Source of the DNA: Bacteroidales bacterium | Lineage (GTDB): Bacteria > Bacteroidota > Bacteroidia > Bacteroidales > F082 | DNA length: 64,000 bases | Assembly (NCBI GenBank): GCA_030683155.1 | Contig: JAUXMV010000078.1 | Span: 50,297 to 114,296 of the forward strand | Direction: 5' to 3' | Shown here: piece by piece, positions 7,678-17,001 of the stretch | Numbering within the stretch: position 1 is the first letter of the stretch | Layout of the letters: each line of letters starts with the position of its first letter | Notes under the pieces: generated by a model | Seen by the model: only the letters and a program-made list of their open reading frames with translations | Told to the model about the DNA's origin: nothing | Database searches by the model: none | Made by a program: the position numbers and the translations under genes

Positions 7678-8955
7678 ATGTCTATTCTCCTGAAAAACAC
7701 AACTTTCATCGACTGGCAAAGTCTGGCCTTTACACCATGCAATATATATGTTGAAGAAGGATTAAATGGAAAAGTAAAACTTTTGCCTTTGGGTGAAATT
7801 CCAGATCAAACAAACCTTCAGCAAATTGACTGTTCCGGAAAATATGTAACGAAATCCTTTGCCATAGGGCATCATCATGTGTATTCAGCTTTGGCAAGAG
7901 GGATGCCAGCTCCAAAAAAATCACCTGCCGATTTTCGTGAAATCCTGCAGTATATCTGGTGGAATCTGGATAAATGTCTTGACAAGGAAATGATCAAGTA
8001 TTCTGCTTTGGCCACTGCAATTGCCAGCACTAAGGCGGGTTCAACTTTTGTGATCGACCATCATGCTTCACCATCTTTTATCAAAGGTTCGCTCGAAACT
8101 ATTGCAAAAGCTTTCGAAAAAGTGGGTGTAAGTCATCTGCTTTGTTATGAAATCACTGATCGTGACGGCATAAAAAAGGCAGATGATGGATTGGCCGAAA
8201 CGGACGAATATCTGCAAAAAAAACAAGGACTTGTTGGTCTTCACGCATCCTTTACAGTTGGAAATGAGACTTTAAAGAAGGCCGCCGTATTAATGGAAAA
8301 ACACCATACTGGAATACATGTACATGTGGCAGAAGATAAATATGATCAGTTGCACAGCCATGAAACCTATGGCAAGTCAGTCGTTGAGCGTTTCAGTCAG
8401 GCCGGTTTGCTGGAATCGCCTGCAAGTATTCTGGTTCATGGACTTCATCTGAGCGACAGTGACAGAAAAATCATTGCAGATTCGCCTGCATGGATGGTTC
8501 AAAATCCGGAAAGCAATCTGAACAATAACGTTGGTTTTTTCAATTCAGCCGGTCTGGGCAACAACATCATGCTGGGTACCGATGGCATGCACAGTGATAT
8601 GCTTCAAAGTGCAAAAGCAGCCTTTTTTTCAGGTCAGCAATACGATACAATTGATTATGAAGGTGTGTACAGACGTTTCAGAAATGTGCATCATTATCTC
8701 AGTAAAAATCAGTTTCAGGGCGATGGAAGCAACAACCTTGTCGTGATCGATTATGATACGCCAACAGATTTCAATGCCGACAATTTTCTGGGCCACTTCC
8801 TTTTTGGGATTAGGGCTGAACATGTTAAGCATGTTATTTCCAACGGAAAACTCATTTTGAAAGACCGGATTATTCAAACTGTTGACGAATCAGAAATACT
8901 TGACTATGCCCGAAGTGTTTCTAAAAAACTCTGGCATTGCATGCAGCAGGGTTAA
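7678..8955 (+). CDS. ssnA: SsnA family amidohydrolase/aminohydrolase
   Basis: 425 residues, matching the length and order of motifs of E. coli SsnA: an H-x-H metal pair at 65-67, a conserved V-I-D-H-H-A-S-P segment near 121-128, a second H-x-H around 213-215 followed by A-E-D, H-G-L-H near 254, and G-T-D-G near 299. It is a TIM-barrel metal-dependent hydrolase of the guanine deaminase/cytosine deaminase superfamily. In gut bacteria ssnA is one of the genes shown to be needed for anaerobic uric acid use; its exact substrate is a ring intermediate or aminopurine. It lies 13 nt after xdhD, so co-transcription is likely. Confidence 0.92.
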   Translation: MSILLKNTTFIDWQSLAFTPCNIYVEEGLNGKVKLLPLGEIPDQTNLQQIDCSGKYVTKSFAIGHHHVYSALARGMPAPKKSPADFREILQYIWWNLDKCLDKEMIKYSALATAIASTKAGSTFVIDHHASPSFIKGSLETIAKAFEKVGVSHLLCYEITDRDGIKKADDGLAETDEYLQKKQGLVGLHASFTVGNETLKKAAVLMEKHHTGIHVHVAEDKYDQLHSHETYGKSVVERFSQAGLLESPASILVHGLHLSDSDRKIIADSPAWMVQNPESNLNNNVGFFNSAGLGNNIMLGTDGMHSDMLQSAKAAFFSGQQYDTIDYEGVYRRFRNVHHYLSKNQFQGDGSNNLVVIDYDTPTDFNADNFLGHFLFGIRAEHVKHVISNGKLILKDRIIQTVDESEILDYARSVSKKLWHCMQQG

Positions 8956-9012
8956 GCCCAAAAGATATCCATGATTTGATTCCTTATCTTTGCTGCCTAA
9001 AAAAGCAATTAT

Positions 9013-9654
9013 ATGTTTCAAATATTGGCAGAACTCAGCCTTCTCGAATGGGTTGGTTATATAGCATCCGGCATCATTGCCTTGTCGATGACCATGAATT
9101 CCATTGTAAAGTTTCGACTCATCAACCTTGTTGGAGCCGGCCTTTTTTCAACTTATGGATTCATCATAGGAGCCTATCCTGTCGGCATTCTCAATGCCTT
9201 TATCTTTTCGGTAGATATTTATTATTTGGTTGGAATTTTTGGCCGCAAAGAAAATTTCGAGATTTTAGAAATCCGGGCCGACAACCGCTATTTGTTGCGC
9301 TTCCTTGATTTTCACGACAAGGAAATTCAAAAGTTTTTTCCGGGCTTCACCTACAAACCAGAGTTGAATACGATCAGTTTCTTTGTGTTGCGAAATATGG
9401 CTGTTGCTGGTTTATTTCTTGGCAGAAGAACTGAAGAGGGTATATTGCATGTAGGGCTTGATTATGTTGTGCCTGAATACCGCGATTTCAAAAACGGAAA
9501 GTTTGTTTATTACCATCTTAAAAAGAGGTTTAAGGATAAAGGTATTACCAAAGTTGTGGCGCCTGCTTCAGGCCGTAAACACGCCGGATACCTCATGAAA
9601 CTTGGCTTCGCAAGAAATCCGGAAGGTGTTTTCGAAAAACTTCTCAATGATTGA
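9013..9654 (+). CDS. YgjV-type membrane segment fused to a GNAT-like domain
   Basis: 213 residues in two parts. Residues ~1-80 hold three hydrophobic segments like those of the YgjV small inner-membrane family. Residues ~83-213 are soluble and end in a pattern (A-S-G-R-K-H-A-G-Y-L-M-K-L-G-F) resembling the acetyl-CoA-binding end of GNAT acetyltransferases. The gene lies 57 nt after ssnA on the same strand but has no known link to purine breakdown. Substrate and role are unknown. The membrane topology is clear by eye; the GNAT assignment is moderate. Confidence 0.7.
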   Translation: MFQILAELSLLEWVGYIASGIIALSMTMNSIVKFRLINLVGAGLFSTYGFIIGAYPVGILNAFIFSVDIYYLVGIFGRKENFEILEIRADNRYLLRFLDFHDKEIQKFFPGFTYKPELNTISFFVLRNMAVAGLFLGRRTEEGILHVGLDYVVPEYRDFKNGKFVYYHLKKRFKDKGITKVVAPASGRKHAGYLMKLGFARNPEGVFEKLLND

Positions 9655-9695
9655 TTTGAAAATATTCGATCAAACATTACTTTTCTGACCATTGA

Positions 9696-9903
9696 TGTCC
9701 GGTAAAAATTTTCTCTCGTACCTACGGGACTTTTAATGATTATTATCTTATTCACTACCAATCTATTGTCCCTAACGGGACTGTCCGCCAGTGGCGGACG
9801 AAAGATTGGTAGAAGATAAAAAGTAACCCCAAATAAAAAGAAGTCCCGTAGGGACGAAAGATATCAGGTATTACAGAAAATTTTATAAAATTTAACCGGA
9901 CAA
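9696..9903. repeat. Nested palindromic intergenic element (MITE/REP-like)
   Basis: A ~208-bp stretch with three nested inverted repeats. The outer arms are TGTCCGGT at 9696-9703 and ACCGGACA at 9895-9902. The middle arms are 9713-9732 and 9841-9860 (18 of 20 complementary, core CCTACGGGACTT). The inner arms are CTACCAATCT and AGATTGGTAG, enclosing a GTCCGCC-AGT-GGCGGAC hairpin at 9783-9799. A third CCCTAACGGGACT copy lies at 9770-9782. No protein is encoded. Palindromic repeats with the core GTCCCTACGGGACTTT are, to my knowledge, common in Bacteroidota genomes; mobility is inferred. Confidence 0.7.
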
Positions 9904-9997
9904 CAGTGTTTTCTGACCTATAAAACCTGAACTTTTTACCGCTAAGCAAACAAGGATTTTTTTGGAAGTATAAAAATGAACAACCTCCTTACTGAAT

Positions 9998-10020
9998 TTG
10001 TGCAACAGCCGGTTGCACAA
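9998..10020. other. Perfect 9-bp hairpin upstream of hyuA
   Basis: TTGTGCAAC (9998-10006), loop AGCCG, GTTGCACAA (10012-10020). No T-run follows on the plus strand, which makes a terminator unlikely. It lies about 185 nt upstream of hyuA, in the ~300 bp between the palindromic element and the gene. It may be an operator or a structured leader. No other recognisable feature was seen at 9904-10170. Confidence 0.4.
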
Positions 10021-10174
10021 TTATTAATTCATTCTCTGTCTCAACTTACAGAAAAAATATCCGATAAATTTGCCTAAGGTGATGTTTCCTTGGGTAGAGA
10101 CTTTAGAGTTTTCACCACTTAAAAGAATTAAAATAATTCGTGTCTCAAAAAACACCCATTTGGTCGGAATTGAC

Positions 10175-10182
10175 TAATTTCG
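10175..10182 (+). promoter_or_regulatory. Candidate -7 box (TAATTTCG) for hyuA
   Basis: TAATTTCG differs from TAnnTTTG at one base and ends 22 nt before the hyuA ATG. The same octamer stands at similar distances before aspS and dnaG in this window, which supports it as a usable variant. No TTG triplet lies 19-20 nt upstream. Confidence 0.35.
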
Positions 10183-10204
10183 TTTGATTAACAAAGGTTT
10201 TTCA

Positions 10205-11581
10205 ATGAGCATTCTTATAAAAAACGCGGTCATTTTTGATGCTGAAAAAGCGATCCAAACAGACATTCTTTTGAGCGAAGGCGGATTTCTGGAAATTGGA
10301 CAAGACATAAAAAAGAATGCAGATCGCGTGATTGATGCCACTGGAAAATATGTTTTTCCCGGCGGAATTGATCCGCATGTGCATTTTCACCTGCCAACAC
10401 CAGCCGGTTTTTCAGCGGATGATTTTGCATCAGGAAGTAAGGCAGCCCTTTTTGGTGGAACGACTACAATCATTGATTTTGTGACGCCTCAGCGCGGCCA
10501 ATCGTTGATAGAAGCACTTGAACTGCGCATTCAGGATGCCAAAGACTCTTTGGTTGATTACAGTTTTCATATCAGTCCCGTGGATTGGCGGCCTTCTTTG
10601 GAAGAAGAAATCAGGGAATGTGTAAGACGCGGTTTTCCATCTTTCAAAATTTATCTTGCTTACAGGCAATCCATCGGAATCGATGAAGAAACGATGTACA
10701 AAGTGATGCAAATTGTGGCAAAAGCCGGTGGCATGTTGACAGCACATTGTGAGCTGGGAGAAGAAGTTGACCGCCTACGCAACGAATTTGCATCAAAAGG
10801 AAATTTAACACCTTTTTACCACGCGCAGTCGCGGCCACCTTACACCGAAAGTGAAGCTGTTGAAAAAGCAATAAAAGCCGTTGAAAAGACTGGTTGTCCA
10901 CTCTATATTGTGCATGTTTCGTCAACCGAATCGCTGCACCATATCCGCAAAGCACAGCAAAAAGGCTTGCCCGTGATGGCCGAAACCTGTCCGCATTACC
11001 TGCTGCTGAATGATGATAAGTATAACGGTGATTTTGAAGAAATATGTCCGTTTGTCCTGAGTCCACCTTTGCGTAAATTCATGGACAGCGAAATGCTTTG
11101 GAAGGCTCTTGCAGATGGCACTTTACAAACTGTTGGAACCGATCATTGCCCATTCTCCATGAAGCAAAAGGCTTTTGGGAAAAATGATTTCCGCCTTATT
11201 CCCAATGGTGCAGGAGGTGTTGAGCATAGAATGGAACTTCTTTATACACATGGTGTTTTGCAAAACAGAATGAGTAAGAAACGTTTTGCTGAGGTTACTT
11301 CCTCGGCAGCCACCAGCATTTTCAGTCTCGAAACAAAAGGTAAAATTCTGGTTGGAGCTGATGCTGATTTGATTATCTGGAACCCTGAGACACAAAAGAT
11401 AATTTCCGCAAAAAATCATCATTCAGCCTGTGACAACAGTATTTATGAGGGTTTCAGTACAAAAGGATCGGCTGAATTTGTTTTCAAAGGTGGCGAGTTA
11501 ATCATAGAAGACGGAAAACTTCTAAAACATGTGCCCGGTAAGCTTGTTTTGCGAAAAGCTAAAATATTTGGAAAATCATGA
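10205..11581 (+). CDS. hyuA: Dihydropyrimidinase/hydantoinase family cyclic amidase (HyuA)
   Basis: 458 residues from the ATG at 10205; a TTG 21 nt upstream is also in frame, but the ATG gives the standard M-S-I-L-I-K-N start of the family. Metal ligands are all visible: H58-x-H60, carbamylated lysine K148 in F-P-S-F-K, T-A-H-C, I-V-H-V-S, and G-T-D-H near the C-terminal third. The family opens cyclic amides such as dihydropyrimidines and hydantoins. In the E. coli yge cluster and in gut urate degraders, hyuA opens a ring derived from purine, which fits the neighbours here. The gene overlaps the next one by 4 nt although their functions look unrelated. Confidence 0.93.
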   Translation: MSILIKNAVIFDAEKAIQTDILLSEGGFLEIGQDIKKNADRVIDATGKYVFPGGIDPHVHFHLPTPAGFSADDFASGSKAALFGGTTTIIDFVTPQRGQSLIEALELRIQDAKDSLVDYSFHISPVDWRPSLEEEIRECVRRGFPSFKIYLAYRQSIGIDEETMYKVMQIVAKAGGMLTAHCELGEEVDRLRNEFASKGNLTPFYHAQSRPPYTESEAVEKAIKAVEKTGCPLYIVHVSSTESLHHIRKAQQKGLPVMAETCPHYLLLNDDKYNGDFEEICPFVLSPPLRKFMDSEMLWKALADGTLQTVGTDHCPFSMKQKAFGKNDFRLIPNGAGGVEHRMELLYTHGVLQNRMSKKRFAEVTSSAATSIFSLETKGKILVGADADLIIWNPETQKIISAKNHHSACDNSIYEGFSTKGSAEFVFKGGELIIEDGKLLKHVPGKLVLRKAKIFGKS

Positions 11582-13215
11582 AGCAGTTCCTGAAAACCCA
11601 AAAGGGTTCCGACATACTTTTTATTGCGCTTTTGGTGGTAATTGGATTTTCCTATAACTACCAAAAACTCATCACTGAAAATATGATGGGAGCACACATT
11701 TGGCGTCAGGCCGACTGCTTGTCGCTGACACTCAATTATTATCAGAATGGAATGCGTTTTTTTGAGCCGGAAATTCATAATCAATTGGCTGATAATGGAA
11801 TGTCGGGTAAATCAGCCGGTGAGTTTCCTATATTGTATTATTTGAATGCATTGATTTGGCAACTTACCGGCCCAACACCTTTCACATACCGCTTGCTTAG
11901 TCTTTTACTCACTTTTACAGGTTTATTTACTTTTTACCGGCTTTTGCTAAAGGTATTTGAAAGCAAATGGCCTGCCTTTGTACTGCCGCTTTTATTGTTC
12001 ACATCTCCTGTTTATGCAATTTATGGCATCAGCTTTCTCACGGATGTTCCAGCCTTTAGTTTAAGCCTTATGGCATGGTATTTTATAAGCACATATTTCG
12101 AACAGAAAAAGACGAAATTTTTACTGATAGCAATGCTATTGTTTGCTTTGGCGGGTTTATTAAAAGTTGCAGCACTTATTGGTTTTGTTTTTCTGGCAAT
12201 TGTTCTTCTGATCGAAAGATTGGGCTTTCCAACTTGGAAAGGGCGTTTTCTCTTTCGTAAAACCAAGACCGAATGGTTAGCTTTTGCAATTGTTCCGGCT
12301 TTGATTTTTGCCTGGTATTTTTACGCAGATTGGTATAATAATCTGCATCAGGGGAAATATACATTCAACAATATCTGGCTTTTTTCTGACCTGAAACCTG
12401 AAGAACAGAAAGACTATCTCGGAAATCTGCGCGATCAAATGTTGTATGTTTTTTACAGCAAAACAGTCCTTTTCATGCTCCTTTTTGTTTGGATTTCAAA
12501 TTTCTTTCTCTTCAGAAGAATACCCCGTTTTGCTGTGCTCATGGCAGTCATAATACCTGTCGGTGTGGTAATTTATGCCCTTTTATGGAGTGGAGCTTTT
12601 CGCAATCATGATTATTATTTTGTACCCTTGCTGCATCTCGTTCCTGCCATATTAATTCCATTTTTGCTAAGCTTCAAAAATGTTGAAAAGACTATTTTCA
12701 AAGAACTTCCATTGCGGGTTTTAACAGTTGTTTTTCTTTCTTACAATGTTTTTTATTGCGGAAGTTTTGTTTTCATGCGGCATTTCGGAAACCGCGGAGA
12801 ATTCATCATGGCAGGACCAAGTGAATCGGTCTTTGTGAATAAATTTCTTGTTAAAGATTACCAGATTCAATGGAAGCCTTTTGACAATATCGAAAATTTC
12901 CTGATCGAAAATGGCGTTGAACCTGAGCATAAAGTTATTTGTCCGTCTGACGTTACCATCAACGGCTCACTTTTTCTAATGAACCGTATTGGCTGGACAG
13001 GCTATCAACAATGGGCAGACGAAACTCATATTTGGAAAAAGATACAACTTGGAGCTTCGTTTTTAGTTATTCATGAGCATCAGTTTGAAGAATTAAAAGT
13101 TTTTCATCCATTTTGCGCCTATCCAAAAGGAAAGCACAATAACCTCCTCCTTTTTGACCTGCAACCCTACACTAAAGCAAGCGCCAATCAATCTCAATTT
13201 CAACCTCAAGTGTGA
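11578..13215 (+). CDS. Polytopic membrane protein, PMT/ArnT (GT39)-like glycosyltransferase
   Basis: 545 residues with about ten hydrophobic helices. The first extracytoplasmic loop carries W-R-Q-A-D-C near residue 45 and an E-F-P-I-L-Y-Y-L segment, typical of lipid-linked-sugar glycosyltransferases of the GT-C superfamily. The C-terminal ~130 residues are soluble. Such enzymes move sugars from polyprenyl-phosphate donors to protein or lipid on the outer face of the inner membrane. Translation is probably coupled to hyuA (ATGA overlap), but no functional link to purine breakdown is apparent. The specific acceptor is unknown. Confidence 0.75.
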   Translation: MKQFLKTQKGSDILFIALLVVIGFSYNYQKLITENMMGAHIWRQADCLSLTLNYYQNGMRFFEPEIHNQLADNGMSGKSAGEFPILYYLNALIWQLTGPTPFTYRLLSLLLTFTGLFTFYRLLLKVFESKWPAFVLPLLLFTSPVYAIYGISFLTDVPAFSLSLMAWYFISTYFEQKKTKFLLIAMLLFALAGLLKVAALIGFVFLAIVLLIERLGFPTWKGRFLFRKTKTEWLAFAIVPALIFAWYFYADWYNNLHQGKYTFNNIWLFSDLKPEEQKDYLGNLRDQMLYVFYSKTVLFMLLFVWISNFFLFRRIPRFAVLMAVIIPVGVVIYALLWSGAFRNHDYYFVPLLHLVPAILIPFLLSFKNVEKTIFKELPLRVLTVVFLSYNVFYCGSFVFMRHFGNRGEFIMAGPSESVFVNKFLVKDYQIQWKPFDNIENFLIENGVEPEHKVICPSDVTINGSLFLMNRIGWTGYQQWADETHIWKKIQLGASFLVIHEHQFEELKVFHPFCAYPKGKHNNLLLFDLQPYTKASANQSQFQPQV

Positions 13216-13410
13216 AATATGTAATTTTTTCTGATGATAGTATAACAACTTTCATACGTGTCTTTACAACCTTTGTGATGGTAGGAATCAGTCTTTTAAA
13301 AGAAATCTACATTTTTGGCAACTAATTGTCATTAAGATGGTTATGGGTAAATGAAAGTAAAACCGCTGATTTTCTTCTTATAGTTTAGTCCATCAAATAA
13401 AAACTTTAGC

Positions 13411-14205
13411 ATGAAAAAAATCATTAGTTTGTTAATTGTCACAACACTATTTTCAGGTTGTGCTTTAAACCTGGTCACAGGACGTAAACAGCTTAATCTG
13501 ATAAGTGAGTCGGAGCTTCAGCTGATGGCAGTTAGTGAGTACCGTACATTTCTTTCCGATAACAAAGTTTTAGCTTCAGGAAACCAGGATGCAGCAATGG
13601 TTCAACGTGTTGGAACACGCATCGCCAACGCTGTAACAGCTTATTATACCAATCAGGGCAAATCCGAGATTCTGAAAGGGTATGAATGGGAGTTTAAAAC
13701 CGTTGAAAGCAAGGAAGTGAATGCCTGGTGTATGCCCGGAGGAAAAGTAGTGGTTTACTCAGGATTATTGCCTGTCACTCAAAACGAAAATGGATTGGCG
13801 ATTGTAATGGGACACGAAATAGCACATGCCATTGCAAAGCATGGAAGTGAACGAATGAGTCAGGCAATGGTTCAACAATTAGGAGGTGTGGCACTGCAGG
13901 TTGCTTTGGCGAATAAACCACAGGAAACACAAAACCTTTTCCTGATGTCTTATGGTATTGGTAGCCAGGTGGGCGCCATGCTGCCATGGTCGCGGCAACA
14001 AGAAACTGAAGCCGATCAATATGGGTTGATATTTGCTGCCATGGCAGGGTACAATCCACAGGAAGCAATTCCTTTCTGGGAACGGATGTCGGCAGCAGGA
14101 GGCGGCGGAACCCCTGAATTTCTGAGCACTCACCCTTCTGATGAAACAAGAATGCGGAAATTAAGACAATTCATGCCTGAAGCAATGAAATATTACAAAC
14201 GTTAA
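13411..14205 (+). CDS. M48 family metalloprotease lipoprotein (LoiP/YcaL-like)
   Basis: 264 residues. An N-terminal lipobox (F-S-G-C, C17) marks a lipoprotein exported across the inner membrane. The zinc-binding H-E-I-A-H is at 135-139, and the third ligand Glu lies in E-T-E-A-D-Q-Y near residue 200. The size and lipoprotein anchor fit the envelope quality-control M48 peptidases (BepA/LoiP/YcaL group) rather than membrane HtpX. The preceding 195 bp (13216-13410) show no clear promoter octamer. Confidence 0.9.
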   Translation: MKKIISLLIVTTLFSGCALNLVTGRKQLNLISESELQLMAVSEYRTFLSDNKVLASGNQDAAMVQRVGTRIANAVTAYYTNQGKSEILKGYEWEFKTVESKEVNAWCMPGGKVVVYSGLLPVTQNENGLAIVMGHEIAHAIAKHGSERMSQAMVQQLGGVALQVALANKPQETQNLFLMSYGIGSQVGAMLPWSRQQETEADQYGLIFAAMAGYNPQEAIPFWERMSAAGGGGTPEFLSTHPSDETRMRKLRQFMPEAMKYYKR

Positions 14206-14246
14206 TTTGACTAATTTTTTCAATACCAACAAGAAAATCAAAAATT

Positions 14247-14468
14247 ATGGGAACAAAATTATTCAGATCAAACAATAAAACTGCCATTTATTTAATTGCT
14301 GTTTTAGTCATTGTCATCGCATTTTTCCTGCTTGATGGAGACACATGGTTTAAGGGATCAATGCATGGACACGGCTCTTCAGCCATGAACAATTTGCAAT
14401 GGATACAGATACTGATAGGAGTTGCTGTCGGATTTGTTCTCGGACTCCTTTATGCACGAAGAAGATAA
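14247..14468 (+). CDS. Small two-helix membrane protein, function unknown
   Basis: 73 residues with hydrophobic segments at about 14-31 and 51-67, separated by a short Gly/His-rich loop (S-M-H-G-H-G-S-S), and an Arg-rich C-terminal end (A-R-R-R). It starts 41 nt after the M48 gene and may be co-transcribed with it. No family was recognised; the intact frame, clear start and hydrophobic pattern argue that it is real. Confidence 0.6.
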   Translation: MGTKLFRSNNKTAIYLIAVLVIVIAFFLLDGDTWFKGSMHGHGSSAMNNLQWIQILIGVAVGFVLGLLYARRR

Positions 14469-14526
14469 GGATTGATAAAAGCTTTCCTTCAGAGATTGAA
14501 ATTCTTTGTTTTCTGGAAGACACCAA

Positions 14527-15714
14527 CTAAATCCCAACCCTTTTTTTGTTTCTTTCCAGAAGCGCCTTCAATGTTTCAGCCGGATTTCTAAACTTGTATG
14601 TGAACATCATTGCGGCAATTACATAAGGTTTAAAGCCAGCTTCGAGGTATGTGCGAAGGCGATAACGCTCAAAAGTATTTGCATCCACTTCACCTTCTTT
14701 GCAGGAAACACTGCTGATATCGGCAGGTAAACAGTGCAGATATAGTGCATCTTGATTTTTGGTGCGCTGCATTTTTTCAGCGTTGTATTCCCAGTCCTTA
14801 TGTTTTGCATTGTTGGCAAGACAGGTTTTTTCGAGCGCCTTGAGCCCTTCTTTATCGGCCTTCTGCAAAAGCTCGGTGCGTTGCTGCATGATGTGAAACG
14901 GCGCCCAGCTTTTCGGATAAACGATATCAGCATCTTGCATTGATTCTTCCATCGAATGACTTATTTTAAAAGACCCTCCACTTTTTGCAGCATTATTTCT
15001 GGCAATATCAACTATTTCAGGAATCAAGCCATAGCCTTCAGGATAAGCAAGTTCGATGTTCATCCCAAAGCGCGACATCAATGCAATCACACCTTGTGGC
15101 ACCGAAAGCGGCTTTCCGTAACTAGGGGAATAAGCCCAGCTCATCACAATCTTTTTACCTTTCAGGTTTTCGAGAGAACCAAATTGTTGCTCAAGATGCA
15201 TTAAATCTGCCAGACTTTGTGTCGGATGATCCATATCGCATTGCAGATTGATTACACCAGGTCGTTCAGGCAACACGCCTTCGGCAAAACCTTCATCGAG
15301 TGCTGCACCAACTTCACGCATGTATTTGTTGCCTTCGCCAAGGAAAATATCATCGCGAATGCCAATGAAATCGCTTAAAAATGAAATCATATTGGCGGTT
15401 TCACGCACAGTTTCTCCGTGGGCAATCTGTGATTTTTCTTCGTCCAGATCCTGCACAGCAAGTCCCAGTAGATTTGCCGCCGAAGCAAAGGAGAAGCGCG
15501 TGCGGGTGGAGTTGTCCCTAAAATTTGAAATGGCAAGACCACTTTCAAAAATCCGGGGCGAAATATTTTCTGCACGCATGGCCTTCAAAATATTTGCTGT
15601 TTCCATGATGCCCCTTATATCGTCATCACTTTTCTCCCATGTCAGAAGAAAATCTTTGTGAAATAAATCTGTTTTGAGGCTGGCTAAACGGTTGATTTGG
15701 TTCTGTACATCCAT
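14527..15714 (-). CDS. ygeW: YgeW, knotted catabolic carbamoyltransferase
   Basis: 395 residues. The carbamoyl-phosphate motif S-T-R-T-R is at 69-73, H-P-T-Q at 163-166, and H-C-L-P-A-D in the C-terminal third, all in the order of ornithine/aspartate carbamoyltransferases. The S-W-A-Y-S-P-S-Y-G-K-P-L stretch near 190-201 and the extra length match YgeW, described in E. coli as a knotted ancestral catabolic transcarbamylase. In the urate pathway it is expected to release carbamoyl phosphate from a carbamoylated amino acid, which a carbamate kinase would turn into ATP. No carbamate kinase gene is present in the window. It follows ygeY on the same strand after 81 nt. Confidence 0.93.
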   Translation of the reverse strand: MDVQNQINRLASLKTDLFHKDFLLTWEKSDDDIRGIMETANILKAMRAENISPRIFESGLAISNFRDNSTRTRFSFASAANLLGLAVQDLDEEKSQIAHGETVRETANMISFLSDFIGIRDDIFLGEGNKYMREVGAALDEGFAEGVLPERPGVINLQCDMDHPTQSLADLMHLEQQFGSLENLKGKKIVMSWAYSPSYGKPLSVPQGVIALMSRFGMNIELAYPEGYGLIPEIVDIARNNAAKSGGSFKISHSMEESMQDADIVYPKSWAPFHIMQQRTELLQKADKEGLKALEKTCLANNAKHKDWEYNAEKMQRTKNQDALYLHCLPADISSVSCKEGEVDANTFERYRLRTYLEAGFKPYVIAAMMFTYKFRNPAETLKALLERNKKRVGI

Positions 15715-15795
15715 TTTTTCGAAAGATTATAAGTTAACGAATTAAGTCACAAATGATTGATTCAACGTTTCGAATTTTCACTTGTTTATGTTTTG

Positions 15796-17001
15796 TTATT
15801 CAAATTTGTGTTGGCTCATTTGGTAAATGAAACCTGCATAAAAAGCCGATGCAGCCACAAGGTCATCCATCTTTACTTTTTCATCGGGAGCATGTGCCAG
15901 CACTTCATTTCCCGGACCGAAACCGATCGTTGGAATGCCATACGTGCCGTTAATAGTGACACCATTTGTCGAAAAAGTCCATTTGTCGATGAGCGGACTG
16001 CGGCCAAAGAGCTCTTCAAAAGCCTTTTTACCTGTTTGTACAATCTCGTGTTCTTCTTCAATTTTCCATGTGGGATAGTATTTCTCCATGCCGTAAGTTA
16101 GCCCGGTGTAGGCTGTCTCAGAATATTCAAGTACTTCCACTTTTGCATTCATATCTTTAACCAGCGCTTCGATTTCTTTCACAGCCGATTCTTTTGTTTC
16201 GCCCCAGGTGAGCCGACGATCGAGGTGGATGCGCGCAAAATCAGCAACAGCGCAAAGGGAAGGACTGCCTGAAACAATTTCTGAAATCGTCACACTTCCT
16301 CTGCCTAAAAAAGGATCAAAAGCCAGCCGATCGTTGAGTTTTTCTATTTCCAAAGCAGCTTTGGCAGCCATATAGATGGCGTTTTTGCCTCTTTCGGGAG
16401 CTGAGCCGTGCGCAGAAACTCCATAAAAACTTACATGCATTTCCATGCGTCCACGATGACCGCGATAGATATTTAGGTTGGTTGGTTCTGTGCTGATAGC
16501 GAAGTCAGGACGGATTCCCACTTCTTCAATGATATATTTCCAGCAAAGACCATCGCAATCTTCTTCCATAACACTTCCCACGAAATAAATTGTAAGGTCT
16601 TCAGGCACACCCAACTCATTGATGATGCGTCCGGTGGTTACAAATGCAGCAGGGCCGCCTTTTTGGTCAACACTGCCACGGCCATGCACAAAACCATCTT
16701 TTACTTCTCCGCCAAGCGGATCGAAAGACCAGTTGCTTTCTTGACCGATATCCACAACATCCATATGCCCGTCGATGGCAAGAATACGCTTTCCGTTTCC
16801 AATGCGACCAATAACATTCCCAAGTCCGTCGATGAAAACCTCATCGAAACCAGCCTCTTCCATTTGGCGTTTCAATGCAGCTTGTGTGTCTTTTTCCTGC
16901 GTGCTGAGCGATTTGTGTTTTATCAGCTCCGATAGGTTGGCAGCAGTGTGGTTGCGGTATTTTTCTGCCAGCCTAATAATCTGCTTGAATATGTTTTCCA
17001 T
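15796..17001 (-). CDS. ygeY: YgeY, M20-type peptidase/deacylase of the selenium-linked cluster
   Basis: 401 residues. An M20 metal site is visible: H79-x-D81 in A-I-D-G-H-M-D, G-R-G-S-V-D-Q-K-G-G near 110-119 for the bridging Asp, E-E-D after ~140, and a late H in A-H-A-P-D-E near residue 380. The closeness to E. coli YgeY, rather than to ArgE or DapE, is judged from sequence pattern and from its place beside YgeW. It should hydrolyse an N-acyl or N-carbamoyl bond of a diaminopropionate-type intermediate. It is transcribed ahead of ygeW. Confidence 0.9.
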   Translation of the reverse strand: MENIFKQIIRLAEKYRNHTAANLSELIKHKSLSTQEKDTQAALKRQMEEAGFDEVFIDGLGNVIGRIGNGKRILAIDGHMDVVDIGQESNWSFDPLGGEVKDGFVHGRGSVDQKGGPAAFVTTGRIINELGVPEDLTIYFVGSVMEEDCDGLCWKYIIEEVGIRPDFAISTEPTNLNIYRGHRGRMEMHVSFYGVSAHGSAPERGKNAIYMAAKAALEIEKLNDRLAFDPFLGRGSVTISEIVSGSPSLCAVADFARIHLDRRLTWGETKESAVKEIEALVKDMNAKVEVLEYSETAYTGLTYGMEKYYPTWKIEEEHEIVQTGKKAFEELFGRSPLIDKWTFSTNGVTINGTYGIPTIGFGPGNEVLAHAPDEKVKMDDLVAASAFYAGFIYQMSQHKFE

